Of a DNA stretch of 63,473 nucleotides, positions 33,916 through 46,055 are shown piece after piece. Within the stretch, counting starts at the first letter, position 1. Every line of letters starts with the position of its first letter. Made by a program: the position numbers and the translations under genes. Source of the stretch: Rhodospirillales bacterium (GTDB lineage: Bacteria; Pseudomonadota; Alphaproteobacteria; Reyranellales; Reyranellaceae); contig WHTW01000024.1 in assembly GCA_009377525.1 (NCBI GenBank), positions 1-63,473 of the forward strand, read 5' to 3'. The notes under the pieces are model-generated. The model had not been told where the DNA came from and made no database searches. It saw only the letters and a program-made list of their open reading frames with translations.

Positions 33916-34821
33916 GTGGAGTCCGAATTCCTTTCGGCTGGCTTTTTGTCGGCCCTGTTCGCTATCGTCCTGATCGACCTGGTTCTGGCTGGCGATAATG
34001 CCCTGATCATCGGCCTGGTCGCTCGCAACCTGCCCAAGAACATCCAGAACAAGGTGATCTTCTGGGGCACCTTCGGCGCCATTGCCGTGCGCGCCGTCAT
34101 GGCGATCCTCGTCGTCTATATCCTCGACCTGCCGGGCTTCATGCTGGCTGGCGGCCTTGCCCTGGTGTGGATCGCCCGCAAGCTGCTGACGCCGGAAGAG
34201 CAAGGCTCCGAGAACCATCTGGTCAAAGGCCCGGCGACCAGCTTTGCCGGCGCCATCCGCACGATCGTGATCGCCGACGCCGTGATGGGCGTCGACAACG
34301 TGCTGGCGATCGGTGGTGCCGCCACCGGCAGCGTGCTGCTGATCGTGCTCGGGCTGGCCATCAGCGTGCCCATCATCGTCTGGGGCAGCCAGCTCGTGAT
34401 CCGGCTGGTCGACCGCTTCCCGTCGATCGTGCTCTTGGGCGGCGCCGTTCTGGCGTGGACCGGCTACTCCATGGTCGTGCGCGAGCCGCTGCTGGCGTCC
34501 TGGTTCGCGGGCCATCCCGCGACCAAGCTGGTGGCCGTGATCCTGATCTTCTCGATCTCGCTCGCCCCCTGGTATTCCGCACGCATGTCCGACCAGATGA
34601 AGCCGCTGGTCGTGATCCTGCCGGGCGTGCTGGTATGGATGCTGTGCTTCGAGATAGCGGCGAGCGTCTGGCAGCTGCAGGTAGACTACCTGCTGGCGAC
34701 ACAGACCGGCGAGTACATCCTCGAAGCCGTGCGCTGGCTGGGCTGGCTGCCGCTGGTCGCTGCCTATCTCTGGGTGCGCGAGCGCCTGGAGCTGCGCCGC
34801 CGGCGCGCGGTGCGCGGCTAA
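33916..34821 (+). CDS. TerC-family integral membrane protein
   Basis: A 301-residue protein with eight or so helices and TerC motifs LIDLVLAGDNALIIGLVARNLP and IVIADAVMGVDNVLAIGG, each with the conserved Asp of the metal path. TerC relatives export manganese or help load secreted metalloenzymes. GTG 33916 is preferred to TTG 33904 because GGAG lies 8 nt before it. The C-terminal part is longer than minimal TerC proteins and ends in an Arg-rich tail. Confidence 0.9.
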   Translation: MESEFLSAGFLSALFAIVLIDLVLAGDNALIIGLVARNLPKNIQNKVIFWGTFGAIAVRAVMAILVVYILDLPGFMLAGGLALVWIARKLLTPEEQGSENHLVKGPATSFAGAIRTIVIADAVMGVDNVLAIGGAATGSVLLIVLGLAISVPIIVWGSQLVIRLVDRFPSIVLLGGAVLAWTGYSMVVREPLLASWFAGHPATKLVAVILIFSISLAPWYSARMSDQMKPLVVILPGVLVWMLCFEIAASVWQLQVDYLLATQTGEYILEAVRWLGWLPLVAAYLWVRERLELRRRRAVRG

Positions 34822-34866
34822 GGTGCGAGACTTGCCGCGACCATTGCCGTCCAGTACGAGGACGGC

Positions 34867-35135
34867 ATGGTCGCCAAGTCGCTGATCGCTCTCGGCCTCT
34901 GCCTGTCGTTGATGGCAGAGGCGCATGCCCAGGCGGCCGATGACATGGCCTACTGCGCCCAGCTTTCTGCCCTGTATCGCCGATACCTCGGCAATACCGG
35001 AGAGGGCAAGGCGTTTCCCGACGCCTCCGCGGCGACGGCGATCGACCAGTGCGAGCGGGGTAATACCGCCGCCGCATTCCGGTGCTGGAGAAGAAGCTGC
35101 GCGACGCGCGCTTCACCCTGCCCAAGCGCGGCTGA
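34867..35135 (+). pseudogene. Small secreted protein, frameshifted near the end
   Basis: The frame from ATG 34867 gives a signal peptide (ending AHAQA) and YCAQLSALYRRYLGN, then DQCERGNTAAA, after which it becomes Arg/Ser-rich. The neighbouring frame continues exactly where expected with IPVLEKKLRDARFTLPKRG and a stop at 35135, a tail I know from small secreted proteins of unknown function in Rhizobiales-like genomes. A single-base change near 35075 explains it. The restored stop abuts the stop of the convergent methyltransferase gene. A sequencing error is possible. Confidence 0.65.
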
Positions 35136-35972
35136 TCAACGACGGGTCGCCTGCAGGGAGAGCGCGAGCGGCAGCCACGGCTTGTCCGGCCAATGCCAGT
35201 CGCCGTCGTCCTTCTTCACGAGCGTCTGAAACATGCGCCACGGCACCTGGCCATGCTCGTGCAACCAGTCGAGCGTGAGACCGGCCTCGATCAGGCCGCC
35301 GACGATGTCGGACAGCGGGTGCAGCCATTCGACGTTGATCGCGTTCGCAAGATGCGCCGACGGATCGGCGTAGTCCCGGTGGTCGACGATGACCACCGGC
35401 TGCCGTGCCAAATAGGGTGCGAAGTACCCGGGGCGGCCGTCTGCAAGCTTGGCGTCGTCGTCGAACACGGCGGCCGCGGGGTGGCCATCGGCGTAATAGA
35501 GACGGCCGCCGGGCTTGAGGAACGAGGCGACGATCGCGGCCCAGCGGCGGATGTCGGGCAGCCAGCAAGTGGCGCCCCAGGTGACGAACACCAGATCGAA
35601 CGATGCCGGCTCGGGAATCGCCGTCGGTGCCTCATAGAGATCGGCCAGCACGAAGCGCGCCGATCCGGCGAGGCCAAGCTCGATCGCCAGCTTGTTCGCA
35701 GCCTCGACGGCCGCCGGCGAGAAGTCGAGGCCGACGACGGAAGCGCCGCGTTGCGCGAGCTTCAGCGTATCGGCGCCGAAGTGGCACTGCAGATGCAGCA
35801 CGCGAAGGCCGCGCACGTCGCCAAGCTCGGCGTCCTCGATCGGATGCAGCCTGCCGTGGCCGGAGCGCAATGAGACGAGGTCGTAGTCGCTGCCCGGCCC
35901 AAGATGGATCCTGGTCCGCTCGTCCCAGTTGGCGCGGTTGAGCTCGCGCCAGCGCTCGGCAGCGTCGCTCAC
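35136..35972 (-). CDS. SAM-dependent methyltransferase
   Basis: A 278-residue protein with [19 protein letters not shown] (motif I variant LQCHFG), [30 protein letters not shown] and [14 protein letters not shown]. This LQCHFG type is common in bacteria, and its substrate is unknown. GTG 35972 overlaps the purC stop (GTGA), so translation is coupled; longer ATG frames upstream lie inside purC. Housekeeping context gives no further hint. Confidence 0.85.
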   Translation of the reverse strand: MSDAAERWRELNRANWDERTRIHLGPGSDYDLVSLRSGHGRLHPIEDAELGDVRGLRVLHLQCHFGADTLKLAQRGASVVGLDFSPAAVEAANKLAIELGLAGSARFVLADLYEAPTAIPEPASFDLVFVTWGATCWLPDIRRWAAIVASFLKPGGRLYYADGHPAAAVFDDDAKLADGRPGYFAPYLARQPVVIVDHRDYADPSAHLANAINVEWLHPLSDIVGGLIEAGLTLDWLHEHGQVPWRMFQTLVKKDDGDWHWPDKPWLPLALSLQATRR

Positions 35973-36898
35973 ACCGAAAGCTCGGCGCCGGTCAGGCGGC
36001 GATAGGCTTCGAGGTAGCGCTTGCTGGTGGCGTCGACGACTTCGGCCGGCAGGCAAGGCGCCGGCGCATCGCCGTTCCAGCGGCCGGCATGGCGCTCGAC
36101 GTCGAGCCAGTCGCGCAGCGGCTGCTTGTCGAAGCTGGGCTGCGGCTTGCCGGCCGCGTAGCCGTCGAGCGGCCAGAAGCGCGAGCTGTCGGAGGTCATG
36201 ACCTCGTCGATCAGCAGGATCTCGCCTGCCCCACCTTTGCTTGACGCCGCACGGCCGAACTCGAACTTGGTGTCGGCAATGATGATGCCCTGCTTAAGCG
36301 CCACGTCTCGGCCGCGCGTATAGACCATGCGCGTCAGGCGCTCGAGCTCGGCGGTCACGTCCTTGCCCAGCACCTCGGCCATGCGGCCGACGGTGATGTT
36401 CTCATCGTGGCCGCTCTCGGCCTTGGTGGCCGGGCTGAAGATCGGCGGGTCGAGCCGGCCGCTTTCCTTGAGCCCGGCCGGCAGCGTCTCACCGGCAAGC
36501 GTTCCTTGCCTGGAATACTCGCGCCACGCCGAGCCCGAGAGGTAGCCGCGGATCACGCATTCGATGGGAAACACCGTGCCGCGCCGACACAGCATGGCGC
36601 GGCCGGCGATCTCGGCGCGATGCGGCTCGAGCGCCGGCACCGCGGCGATGATCGCATCGGCATCGGCGGCGAGCATGTGGTGCTTCACGACGCCCTCGAG
36701 CTGGCGGAACCACCAGGCGCTGGTCTGGGTCAGCACCGCGCCCTTCATCGGGATCGGCTCGGCCATCACCACGTCGTAGGCGCTGACGCGGTCGGTGGCG
36801 ACCAGCAGCAGTCGCTCACCGTCGACCTCGTAGACATCGCGCACCTTGCCGCGGGCGATCCGCTTGAGGGGCAGATCGCTCGTCGTCATCAACACCAT
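35969..36898 (-). CDS. purC: SAICAR synthetase (purine biosynthesis)
   Basis: A 309-residue protein of the longer eukaryote-like PurC subgroup. Motifs include [66 protein letters not shown] and [12 protein letters not shown]. It makes SAICAR from CAIR, aspartate and ATP. GAGGGGAG lies just before ATG 36898; ATG 36889 is an alternative. It shares an operon with the methyltransferase downstream. Confidence 0.95.
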   Translation of the reverse strand: MVLMTTSDLPLKRIARGKVRDVYEVDGERLLLVATDRVSAYDVVMAEPIPMKGAVLTQTSAWWFRQLEGVVKHHMLAADADAIIAAVPALEPHRAEIAGRAMLCRRGTVFPIECVIRGYLSGSAWREYSRQGTLAGETLPAGLKESGRLDPPIFSPATKAESGHDENITVGRMAEVLGKDVTAELERLTRMVYTRGRDVALKQGIIIADTKFEFGRAASSKGGAGEILLIDEVMTSDSSRFWPLDGYAAGKPQPSFDKQPLRDWLDVERHAGRWNGDAPAPCLPAEVVDATSKRYLEAYRRLTGAELSV

Positions 36899-36932
36899 CT
36901 TACTCCCCTCTGACGCGTCGCTTCGCGACGCG

Positions 36933-37325
36933 TCATTTCTCGTGCCGCATCTCCTCGAACACTTCCTTCGCCGTCAACAGCGCTTCGCGCACCGACGGCA
37001 GGCCGATATAGCCGCCGAGATGCAGCAGCGCCTCCGAAAGTTCGTCCTCGGTCCAGCCCTGGTTGCGCGCCATGCGCAGATGGATGGCGAGCTCCGGCCA
37101 GCGCGCCTGGGCGGTGTCGGACACCACGCAGATCAGCGCGCGGGTCTTGAGGTCGAGGCCGGGCCTGGACCACAGCATGCCGAACACCGCCTCGCGGGCG
37201 TAGTCGCCGAACTTCTGCATCATCGGATCGGCATAGACCGATTTGTTCATGGCATCGGCGTAGTTCTCGCCCATCAGCTTGCGGCGGATCTCGGTGCCCT
37301 TCTTGTAGTTCTCGCTCTCGGCCAT
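36933..37325 (-). CDS. Carboxymuconolactone decarboxylase-family protein
   Basis: A 130-residue protein of the CMD/AhpD-like fold: [40 protein letters not shown] and [21 protein letters not shown]. The family includes PcaC (4-carboxymuconolactone decarboxylase), but paralogues without aromatic-pathway neighbours, as here, are of uncertain function. GGAGGGA precedes ATG 37325. It lies 34 bp before purC in the same direction. Confidence 0.85.
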   Translation of the reverse strand: MAESENYKKGTEIRRKLMGENYADAMNKSVYADPMMQKFGDYAREAVFGMLWSRPGLDLKTRALICVVSDTAQARWPELAIHLRMARNQGWTEDELSEALLHLGGYIGLPSVREALLTAKEVFEEMRHEK

Positions 37326-37356
37326 CGTTCCCTCCTGGTGAGGATGGGAGCCTAAA

Positions 37357-37478
37357 GCACATTCCGTTCGGCTGGAACCAGCCGAACGGAATGTGCCCGT
37401 TGAAACAACGATCGCCGGTGCACGCATTTCCGATCTGGTGGAACCGCTCGCGGTTCCACCAGATCGGAAATCGCTCTA
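37357..37478. repeat. Two-hairpin intergenic repeat, copy A
   Basis: Two perfect inverted repeats: 37357-37396 (19-bp arms from GCACATTCCGTTCGGCTGG around AA) and 37426-37471 (22-bp arms, core TCTGGTGGAACCGC, around TC), joined by 29 bp and ending CGCTCTAG. A second copy in inverted orientation is at 59496-59625. Between copies the arms differ by changes compensated on both sides. It separates the CMD gene from kdpE. Confidence 0.88.
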
Positions 37479-37486
37479 GCCTCCGA

Positions 37487-38170
37487 TCACACCAGCCGGT
37501 AGCCGATTCCGGGCTCGGTCAGCACGTGCCGCGGAGTGGAAGGGTCGGCTTCGACCTTCTGGCGCAGTTGCCGGACATAGACGCGCAGGTATTGCGGATC
37601 GACCGATTCGTTGCGCCACACCTCGCGCAGCAGGTGCCTGTGCGTCAGCACCTTGCCGGCGTGGATCGCGAGCTGTTCCAGGATGTCGTACTCCTTGGGC
37701 GAGAGCTTTATATCCTCCGCCCCGCGCCGCACCAGCCGGCGCACCAGGTCGATCGAGAGATCGCCGCTGGTGATGGAGCGTTCCGCCCCCTGCTGCTGCA
37801 GGCGATGGCGCAAGGCGGCGCGCAGACGGGCCATCAACTCGTCGGCGCCGAACGGCTTGGTGACATAGTCGTCGGCGCCGGCATCGAGCGCCGTCACCTT
37901 GGCCGCCTCGTCGCCGCGGCTCGACAGCACGACGATCGGCACCGGCGAGATCTCGCGGATGCGGCCGATCAGGGCCTGGCCGTCGATGTCGGGCAGCCCG
38001 AGATCGAGCACCACGAGGTCCGGCCGATGGTGCCGCAGCGCCGAAAGCGCTTCGGCGCCTGTCCCCGCCTCGACGGTTCGATAGTCGTGCGCGCCCAGCG
38101 TCGCGCGCAGCAGGCGGCGGATCGGCGGCTCGTCCTCGACGATCAGGATGGTGGCCCCATCGGACGTCAT
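37487..38170 (-). CDS. kdpE: KdpE response regulator
   Basis: A 227-residue OmpR-type regulator: receiver domain with acidic VEDE pocket, phospho-acceptor Asp56 (VVLDLGLPD), TKPFG Lys, and a C-terminal winged helix (KLSPKEYDILEQLAIHAGKV, YLRVYVRQLRQKVE, GIGYRLV). Phosphorylated by KdpD under potassium limitation, it activates the kdp operon. It is the last gene of the operon, 10 bp after kdpD. Confidence 0.94.
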   Translation of the reverse strand: MTSDGATILIVEDEPPIRRLLRATLGAHDYRTVEAGTGAEALSALRHHRPDLVVLDLGLPDIDGQALIGRIREISPVPIVVLSSRGDEAAKVTALDAGADDYVTKPFGADELMARLRAALRHRLQQQGAERSITSGDLSIDLVRRLVRRGAEDIKLSPKEYDILEQLAIHAGKVLTHRHLLREVWRNESVDPQYLRVYVRQLRQKVEADPSTPRHVLTEPGIGYRLV

Positions 38171-38180
38171 TTATCGGCCG

Positions 38181-40841
38181 TCATACCGGATAGCTTAACG
38201 TGAACTCCGCGCCGCTGCGATCCGTCCGGTTGCGCGCCAAGAGGCTGCCGCCCTGCGCCTCGACGAAGCCCCTGGCGATGGCGAGGCCGAGACCGGTGCC
38301 GGCGCGCCGCCGGTCGCCGTCGTGGGCGCGGTAGAACTTGTCGAAGACGCGGTCGAGCGCCTCGGCCGGGATGCCCGGCCCTTCGTCGCGCACCACGATC
38401 TCGACGCGGTCGCCCAGGCGATGGGCATCGATCTCGATGCGCCCGCCGGCCGGTGAATATTTCGCGGCGTTGTCCAGAAGATTGAACAACGCCTGCTCAG
38501 TCAGCACGAAGTCGAGCGACAGCGCCGGCAGATCATGCGCCACGTGGGTCGCCGCGACCCGATCCTTCAGCACCGGACCGGCTCGGCGCAGGGCTGTCGA
38601 GACCAGGTCGCCGACGTCGACCGATTCGCGTTTGGGCACGATGGCGCCGGCGTCGAGCCGCGTCATGTCGAGAAGATTGCCGACGAAGCGGTCGAGGCGC
38701 TCGGCTTCGCTCAGCGCCGTGCCCAAAAGCTCGTCGCGGGTGGCCTCGTCGTAGCGGTCGCGGTAGCTCCGCAGGCTGCTGAGCGAGCCGATGATCGAGG
38801 CGAGCGGCGTGCGCAGGTCGTGGCTCACCGAGGTCAGCATGGCCGAGCGCAGGCGCTCGCGCTCGGCGCCGAGCCGCGCCTGGTCGATGTCCTCGGCGAG
38901 GGTGAAGCGCTCGATGGCGACGGCCGCTTGGCTGCCGACGGCCTCGAGCAAGCGGCGGTCGCGCTCGCTGAAATCGCGGCCCTCCTTCGCCGGCATCACA
39001 CCGATCACGCCTATTGGCGCGCGGCTGGTGCGGATTGGGACGAACAGCCAGCGCCCGCCCGGCAGGGTGTCGGTACCGCGGCCGGTCGGATGGTCGGCGT
39101 CCCACGACCAGCGCGCCGCCGCAAGCTCGGCGTCGTTCAGCTCGCCATCGGGCGGAAACGCCGCACTGGCATCAAGTCTGCCATCCTGCGGCATCAGGAT
39201 CACCACCTCCGCATTGAGCAGACGCGCCAGGTAGGTAACGACGATCCACAGGAGATCGTAGAGGTCCATCACGCCGGCGATCTTGCGGCTGAAGGCATAG
39301 AGGTCGGCCGTCGTGCGCGCCTCGCGGCGGGCCGCCTCGGTCTGGGATCGCGTGCGCGCGGCCAGAGCACTGGCGGCGATCGCCACGAACATGAACAGGA
39401 AAAGGGCGACGACATTTGCCGGGTCGCCGATGGTGAGCTGATAGAGCGGCGGCAGGAAGAGGACGTTGTAGCTCAGCACCGACAGGCCGGAGACCCACAG
39501 CGACGGCGCCAGCCCGTGACGCGCCGCGGCAATCAGCACCGGCACCACGAACAGCAGCGAGACGTTGGGCACCACGATGGTGCTGTCGACCAGCTTGCCC
39601 AGTCCGGTCGCCACCGCCGTCGTCAGCACACCCTCGAGATAAGGGCCGGGTGCCAGCGGAATGTCGAACAGCCAGTCGCCTCGTGCCGGCGGCGGCGGCC
39701 GGTCGCCCGACGGTGCCACCTCGATGGCGAGGCCCGAGCCGCTGCGCACCAGCGCGTCGACCACCGAGCCGTGGCGCAGCTCGAACCAGCGCGAGCGCTG
39801 CGACTTGCCGACGACGACGCGCGTGGCGTTGCGCGATCGCGCAAAGGCCAGCACCTCTTCGACAACCGACCGACCGGGCACGGTCACGACCTCGGCCCCG
39901 AGCTCGGCGGCCAGCCGCATCGTCTGGGCGAGCTGGGTGTGCTCCGGCTCCGACAGGGTGGCGTGGCGGTCGGTCTCGACATAGAGCGCGATCAGCTCGG
40001 CATCGAGGCCGTCGGCGGTGCGCTTGGCGGCGCGCACGGCATTGGCGGCGGCGGCACTGGGGTCGATGCAGACGATGACGCGCTCGCCGGCAGCCCACGG
40101 GCCGGTGATGGCATGCTCGCGCATGTAGCTCAGCATCTGGTCGTCGACCCGCTCAGCGGTGCGCCTGAGCGCCAGCTCGCGCAACGCCGTCAGGTTGCCG
40201 GGCGAGAAGTAGTGGCGCAGCGCACGCTGCGCCTGCTCGCGGACATAGACCTTGCCCTCGCGCAGGCGCGCCATCAGGTCGGCCGGCGTGAGATCGACCA
40301 GCTCGACCTCGTCGGCGGCATCGATGACGCGGTCGGGCACGGTCTCGCGCACGCGGATGCGGGTGATGCGCGCCACCACGTCGTTCAGGCTTTCGACGTG
40401 CTGCACGTTCATCGTCGAATAGACGTCGATGCCAGCGACCAGAAGCTCCTCGACGTCGAGGTATCGCTTGGGATGGCGGCTGCCCGGGGCGTTGGTGTGG
40501 GCGAGCTCGTCGACCAGCACCAGCGCCGGCCGGCGCTTGAGGATGGTATCGAGGTCCATCTCCTCGAGCGTTCGGCCGCGATACTCGACCTTGCGCCGCG
40601 GCACGACCTCGAGGCCGGCGAGCTGAGCCTCGGTCTCGGCGCGGCCGTGCGTTTCCGCCACGCCCACAACGACGTCGATGCCTTCGCCCTTGCGGCGGCG
40701 GGCCGCCGACAGCATTTCGTAGGTCTTGCCGACGCCTGGTGCGGCGCCGAGGAAGATCTTGAGCTTGCCGCGCGCTTCCTTTTCCGCCGCCTTCAGGAGG
40801 GCGTCGGGAGACGGGCGGGTATCCTCACCCAGGGCAGGCAT
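38181..40841 (-). CDS. kdpD: KdpD potassium-sensing histidine kinase
   Basis: An 886-residue kinase. The N-terminal KdpD domain has Walker-type [13 protein letters not shown] and [20 protein letters not shown] universal-stress-like domain (residues about 250-370) follows, then four helices (about 395-500), a GAF domain, HisKA box [14 protein letters not shown] and an ATPase with [18 protein letters not shown] and [11 protein letters not shown]. It senses low potassium or ion stress. It lies 12 bp after kdpC. Confidence 0.95.
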   Translation of the reverse strand: MPALGEDTRPSPDALLKAAEKEARGKLKIFLGAAPGVGKTYEMLSAARRRKGEGIDVVVGVAETHGRAETEAQLAGLEVVPRRKVEYRGRTLEEMDLDTILKRRPALVLVDELAHTNAPGSRHPKRYLDVEELLVAGIDVYSTMNVQHVESLNDVVARITRIRVRETVPDRVIDAADEVELVDLTPADLMARLREGKVYVREQAQRALRHYFSPGNLTALRELALRRTAERVDDQMLSYMREHAITGPWAAGERVIVCIDPSAAAANAVRAAKRTADGLDAELIALYVETDRHATLSEPEHTQLAQTMRLAAELGAEVVTVPGRSVVEEVLAFARSRNATRVVVGKSQRSRWFELRHGSVVDALVRSGSGLAIEVAPSGDRPPPPARGDWLFDIPLAPGPYLEGVLTTAVATGLGKLVDSTIVVPNVSLLFVVPVLIAAARHGLAPSLWVSGLSVLSYNVLFLPPLYQLTIGDPANVVALFLFMFVAIAASALAARTRSQTEAARREARTTADLYAFSRKIAGVMDLYDLLWIVVTYLARLLNAEVVILMPQDGRLDASAAFPPDGELNDAELAAARWSWDADHPTGRGTDTLPGGRWLFVPIRTSRAPIGVIGVMPAKEGRDFSERDRRLLEAVGSQAAVAIERFTLAEDIDQARLGAERERLRSAMLTSVSHDLRTPLASIIGSLSSLRSYRDRYDEATRDELLGTALSEAERLDRFVGNLLDMTRLDAGAIVPKRESVDVGDLVSTALRRAGPVLKDRVAATHVAHDLPALSLDFVLTEQALFNLLDNAAKYSPAGGRIEIDAHRLGDRVEIVVRDEGPGIPAEALDRVFDKFYRAHDGDRRRAGTGLGLAIARGFVEAQGGSLLARNRTDRSGAEFTLSYPV

Positions 40842-40853
40842 GGCCGATCATTG

Positions 40854-41411
40854 TCACCGCTTGGCCAGCGCGTCGAGGGCCAGATTGAGCCGCAGCACGT
40901 TGACGCGCGGCTCGCCCAGCACGCCGAGCTCGCGGCCTTCGGTGTATTGCGCCACCAAGTGCTGCAGGTCGGCCTCTTGTAGACCGCGTGCCTTGGCGAC
41001 CCGTGGCACCTGCCAGGCGGCGGCGGCCGGCGAGATATGCGGATCGAGGCCGCTGGCCGAGGTGGTCACGAGATCGACCGGCACGCCCTTGCCCAGCTTC
41101 TCGGCATCGCCCCTGACCCGCTCGATCAGCGACTTCGAGGTCGGGCCAAGATTTGAGCCGGCGGAATTTGCCGCGTCGTAGGACTTGTCGCCGGTCGCCG
41201 ACGGCCGCCCGTGGAAGTAGCGATCTTCGGCAAAGCTCTGGCCGATCAGTTTCGCTCCCACGACCTTGCCGTCGTGTACCACCAGCGAGCCCGCTGCCTG
41301 GTCGGGAAAGATCGCCCCGGCGGCGCCGACCATGGCCAGCGGATAGGCAAGGCCGGTCAACACAGTCATCAGCAGCAGGATGACGATCGAGGCGCGGATG
41401 GGACGAAGCAT
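40854..41411 (-). CDS. kdpC: KdpC subunit of potassium ATPase
   Basis: A 185-residue protein with one N-terminal helix ([21 protein letters not shown]) and the KdpC motifs [39 protein letters not shown] and [12 protein letters not shown]. KdpC stabilises the KdpFABC complex and assists nucleotide binding. AGGAGAATGTC precedes ATG 41411. Confidence 0.94.
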   Translation of the reverse strand: MLRPIRASIVILLLMTVLTGLAYPLAMVGAAGAIFPDQAAGSLVVHDGKVVGAKLIGQSFAEDRYFHGRPSATGDKSYDAANSAGSNLGPTSKSLIERVRGDAEKLGKGVPVDLVTTSASGLDPHISPAAAAWQVPRVAKARGLQEADLQHLVAQYTEGRELGVLGEPRVNVLRLNLALDALAKR

Positions 41412-41421
41412 GACATTCTCC

Positions 41422-43470
41422 TCAGGCAAGACCGGCTGCTGCGACGAAGAGGTCGATCAGCTTGATGCCGACGAAGGGCACGATCAGGCCGCCGGCACCG
41501 TAGATCAGCAGGTTTCTGCGCAGCAGCACCGCAGCTCCGCTCGGCCTGTACTGCACGCCGCGCAGCGCCAGGGGAATCAACGCCACGATGATCAGCGCAT
41601 TGAAGATGATGGCCGACAGGATGGCCGACTGCGGCGTCGCGAGCTGCATGACGTTGAGCTGGCCGAGCTGCGGATAGAAGGCAATGAACATCGCCGGGAT
41701 GATGGCGAAGTACTTCGCGACGTCGTTGGCGATCGAGAAGGTGGTGAGCGCGCCCCGGGTCATCAGGAGCTGCTTGCCGATGGCCACGATCTCGATGAGC
41801 TTGGTCGGGTCGCTGTCGAGGTCGACCATGTTGCCGGCTTCGCGCGCGGCCGAAGTGCCCGTTTGCATGGCCACGCCGACATCGGCCTGGGCCAGTGCCG
41901 GCGCATCGTTGGTGCCGTCGCCGCACATCGCCACCAGCTTGCCCTTGCCCTGCTCCTCGCGGATCAGGCGGAGCTTCGCTTCGGGCGTGGCCTGGGCCAG
42001 AAAGTCGTCGACGCCGGCTTCGGCGGCGATCGCCGCCGCGGTCTGCGGGTTGTCGCCGGTGATCATCACGGTTCGGATGCCCATGGTGCGCAGCTCGGCG
42101 AAGCGCTCGCGGATGCCGCCCTTGACGATGTCCTTCAGGTAGACCACGCCCAGCACGCGGCCGTCGCGCGACACGGCGAGCGGCGTGCCGCCCTGCTTGC
42201 CGATATAGCTCGCGATGCGGTCGATCTCGTCGGTCGGCACGGCGACGCCCATCTTGCGGGCGTGCTCGACGATGGCGTCGACGGCGCCCTTGCGGATCAC
42301 CGCTCCGTCGATGTCGACGCCGCTCATGCGCGTCTGGGCGGTGAAGGGCACGAACAGCGCATTGCGCTCGGCCACTTCCACGCCACGCAGGCCGTACTTC
42401 TCCTTGGCCAGCACGACGATCGAGCGGCCTTCCGGCGTCTCGTCGGCCAGGCTCGCGAGCTGGGCAACGCGCGCGACCTCATCCTCGGCAACGCCGCTCA
42501 GCGCGATGATCTGGGTGGCGTGGCGGTTGCCGAGCGTGATGGTGCCGGTTTTGTCGAGCAGCAGGGTGTCGACGTCGCCCGCCGCCTCGACGGCGCGGCC
42601 GGAGGTGGCGAGCACGTTGAAACGCACCAGGCGGTTCATGCCGGCGATGCCGATCGCCGACAAGAGCGCACCGATCGTGGTCGGGATCAGGGTCACGAAC
42701 AGCGCGATCAGCACCACCACCGAGACCGCGCCGCCGGCGTAAGTCGCGAAGCTCGGGATGGTGACGACGGCCAGCACGAAGATGATGGTGAAGGCCGCCA
42801 GCAGCACGGAGAGCGCCAGCTCGTTGGGCGTCTTGGCGCGCGACGCGCCCTCGACCAGGGCGATCATGCGGTCGAGGAAGCTGGAACCCTGCTCGGCGGT
42901 GATGCGCACCTTGATCTTGTCCGACAGCACCCGCGTGCCGCCGGTCACCGCCGAGCGGTCGCCGCCGGCCTCGCGGATGACGGGTGCGGACTCGCCGGTG
43001 ATGGCCGATTCGTCGATCGTGGCCACGCCTTCGTAGATCTCGCCGTCGCCCGGGACCAGGTCGCCGGCCTCGACCAGCACCTTGTCGCCGACCTTGAGCA
43101 TGTTGGCGCGCACCGGCTCGACCATGTCGCCGACGCCCAGCAGCAGCTTGGCCATGGTCTCGCTGCGCATGCGGCGCAGCGTGTCGGCCTGGGCTTTGCC
43201 GCGGCCTTCGGCGACAGCCTCGGCGAAGGTCGCGAACAGGACTGTGATCCACAGCCAGGCGACGATCTGGATCTCGAATCCGATATGCGGGGCGCGGACG
43301 ACGATGTCCCGCACCATGATCACGGTGGCGACCAGGGCCACCATCTCGACGGTGAACATCACCGGGTTCTTGACCAGCGCGCGCGGATCGAGCTTCCTTA
43401 AGCTCTCGGCCACGGCGGGCCGCAGGATCGCCGTATCGAACAAGGACGGCGACTTGTCTTTCTTGGTCAT
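41422..43470 (-). CDS. kdpB: KdpB catalytic P-type ATPase subunit
   Basis: A 682-residue P1A-ATPase of standard length from ATG 43470 (the open frame runs much further upstream through kdpA, without coding sense). Motifs: [34 protein letters not shown] with the phosphorylated Asp, [26 protein letters not shown] and [21 protein letters not shown] hydrolysis here drives potassium import through KdpA. Confidence 0.95.
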   Translation of the reverse strand: MTKKDKSPSLFDTAILRPAVAESLRKLDPRALVKNPVMFTVEMVALVATVIMVRDIVVRAPHIGFEIQIVAWLWITVLFATFAEAVAEGRGKAQADTLRRMRSETMAKLLLGVGDMVEPVRANMLKVGDKVLVEAGDLVPGDGEIYEGVATIDESAITGESAPVIREAGGDRSAVTGGTRVLSDKIKVRITAEQGSSFLDRMIALVEGASRAKTPNELALSVLLAAFTIIFVLAVVTIPSFATYAGGAVSVVVLIALFVTLIPTTIGALLSAIGIAGMNRLVRFNVLATSGRAVEAAGDVDTLLLDKTGTITLGNRHATQIIALSGVAEDEVARVAQLASLADETPEGRSIVVLAKEKYGLRGVEVAERNALFVPFTAQTRMSGVDIDGAVIRKGAVDAIVEHARKMGVAVPTDEIDRIASYIGKQGGTPLAVSRDGRVLGVVYLKDIVKGGIRERFAELRTMGIRTVMITGDNPQTAAAIAAEAGVDDFLAQATPEAKLRLIREEQGKGKLVAMCGDGTNDAPALAQADVGVAMQTGTSAAREAGNMVDLDSDPTKLIEIVAIGKQLLMTRGALTTFSIANDVAKYFAIIPAMFIAFYPQLGQLNVMQLATPQSAILSAIIFNALIIVALIPLALRGVQYRPSGAAVLLRRNLLIYGAGGLIVPFVGIKLIDLFVAAAGLA

Positions 43471-43481
43471 GACGACGCCCC

Positions 43482-45190
<1,709 letters not shown>

Positions 45191-45191
<1 letters not shown>

Positions 45192-45280
45192 CAGAACTTC
45201 TCCGGCCGCGCCAACGCGATCACCAGGTAGACGAGCAGGATCGCGGCCAGCCCGCCGCCCAGGACATAGTCGAGGATCAT
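45191..45280 (-). CDS. kdpF: KdpF small stabilising subunit
   Basis: A 29-residue single-helix peptide, [20 protein letters not shown] then IALARPEKF, with the KdpF ending. It helps hold the KdpABC complex together. Its stop overlaps the kdpA ATG by one base (TGATG), and GGGAGATC-type sequence lies upstream. Confidence 0.88.
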
Positions 45281-45288
45281 GGGAGATC

Positions 45289-45372
45289 TCAGATCCGGTT
45301 GATGAGGCGAGCGTACGCAATCAGCAGGCAGAGCAGCAGGAACCCGCCGCCCAGGAACATCAGGTCGAGCAT
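45289..45372 (-). CDS. 27-residue membrane peptide upstream of kdpF
   Basis: A tiny frame from ATG 45372, [20 protein letters not shown] then ARLINRI, encoding one helix with a basic end. It has AGGAGAGTCCC before the start and ends 8 bp before the kdpF ATG. Similar tiny peptides sit before kdpF in many proteobacterial kdp operons; the role is unknown, possibly an extra small subunit or leader peptide. Confidence 0.65.
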   Translation of the reverse strand: MLDLMFLGGGFLLLCLLIAYARLINRI

Positions 45373-45579
45373 GGGACTCTCCTTGGCGGCCACATATAAG
45401 AAGGCCATCGCGTAGGATTTCGAGCCGGATCGCAGCAGATGCGCATAGGAGCGGCATAGGAATTTTTCAGAGGCGTCGTTGCCACTGCCACCATCGCCCG
45501 CGTGGTCGGCGCCTGCCATTCATCCGAAGGTATGCCCGATCCGACACCTTCATTTGCGCGCCACAGGCGGAGGAGAAGG

Positions 45580-45899
45580 AGAAGTGGAACGCGCCGTTCG
45601 GCGGCAGCTTCGCCACCGACCTTCGGCTTCGCCACCGACCATGCCTATGGCGGCATCTCGCAGATCCAGCGCCAGGTCGCGGTCCAGCCGTCTCTCACTT
45701 ACGAGACGCCCACGGTCGGCGAGAAGGTGCCGTTCAGCGCCTATGTCGGCTTCTGGGCCTGGCAGGTCGGCCTGGGTGTCTCCTCTATGGCGTCGACCTC
45801 TCGATCGCCTACGTCGATACCAACCTCGCTCTGCCGCAATGTTTCAATACCATGAACTGCGACGCGCAGGCGATCTTCACGATCTCCAAGACATTCTAG
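45580..45899 (+). pseudogene. TorF/Gcw_chp-type outer-membrane protein, decayed
   Basis: Pieces of one beta-barrel protein lie in different frames: KWNAPFGGSFAT, then FGFATDHAYGGISQIQRQVA and VQPSLTYETPTVGEK, FSAYVGFWAWQVGLG, and finally LLYGVDLSIAYVDTNLALPQ with CDAQAIFTISKTF at the C-terminus (TAG 45897-45899). The usual central strands are missing, so there is a large internal deletion plus shifts. It fills most of the 683-bp gap between the divergent kdp operon and kup; no other gene is seen there. Confidence 0.65.
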
Positions 45900-46055
45900 G
45901 CCCCTTCTTTCTTCCGGGCGGCACGCTTCCGGCGCTCATGAGTCCGAGTGCGCAAAATGCGCAAGGTCCGGAAGGGCATGACAAAGTTTCACGTTGAACC
46001 CTTCCCCACCGCCGCCCAGAATCAGCGCGGCTGAACGGGGGGAGTTTCTGGGGAG

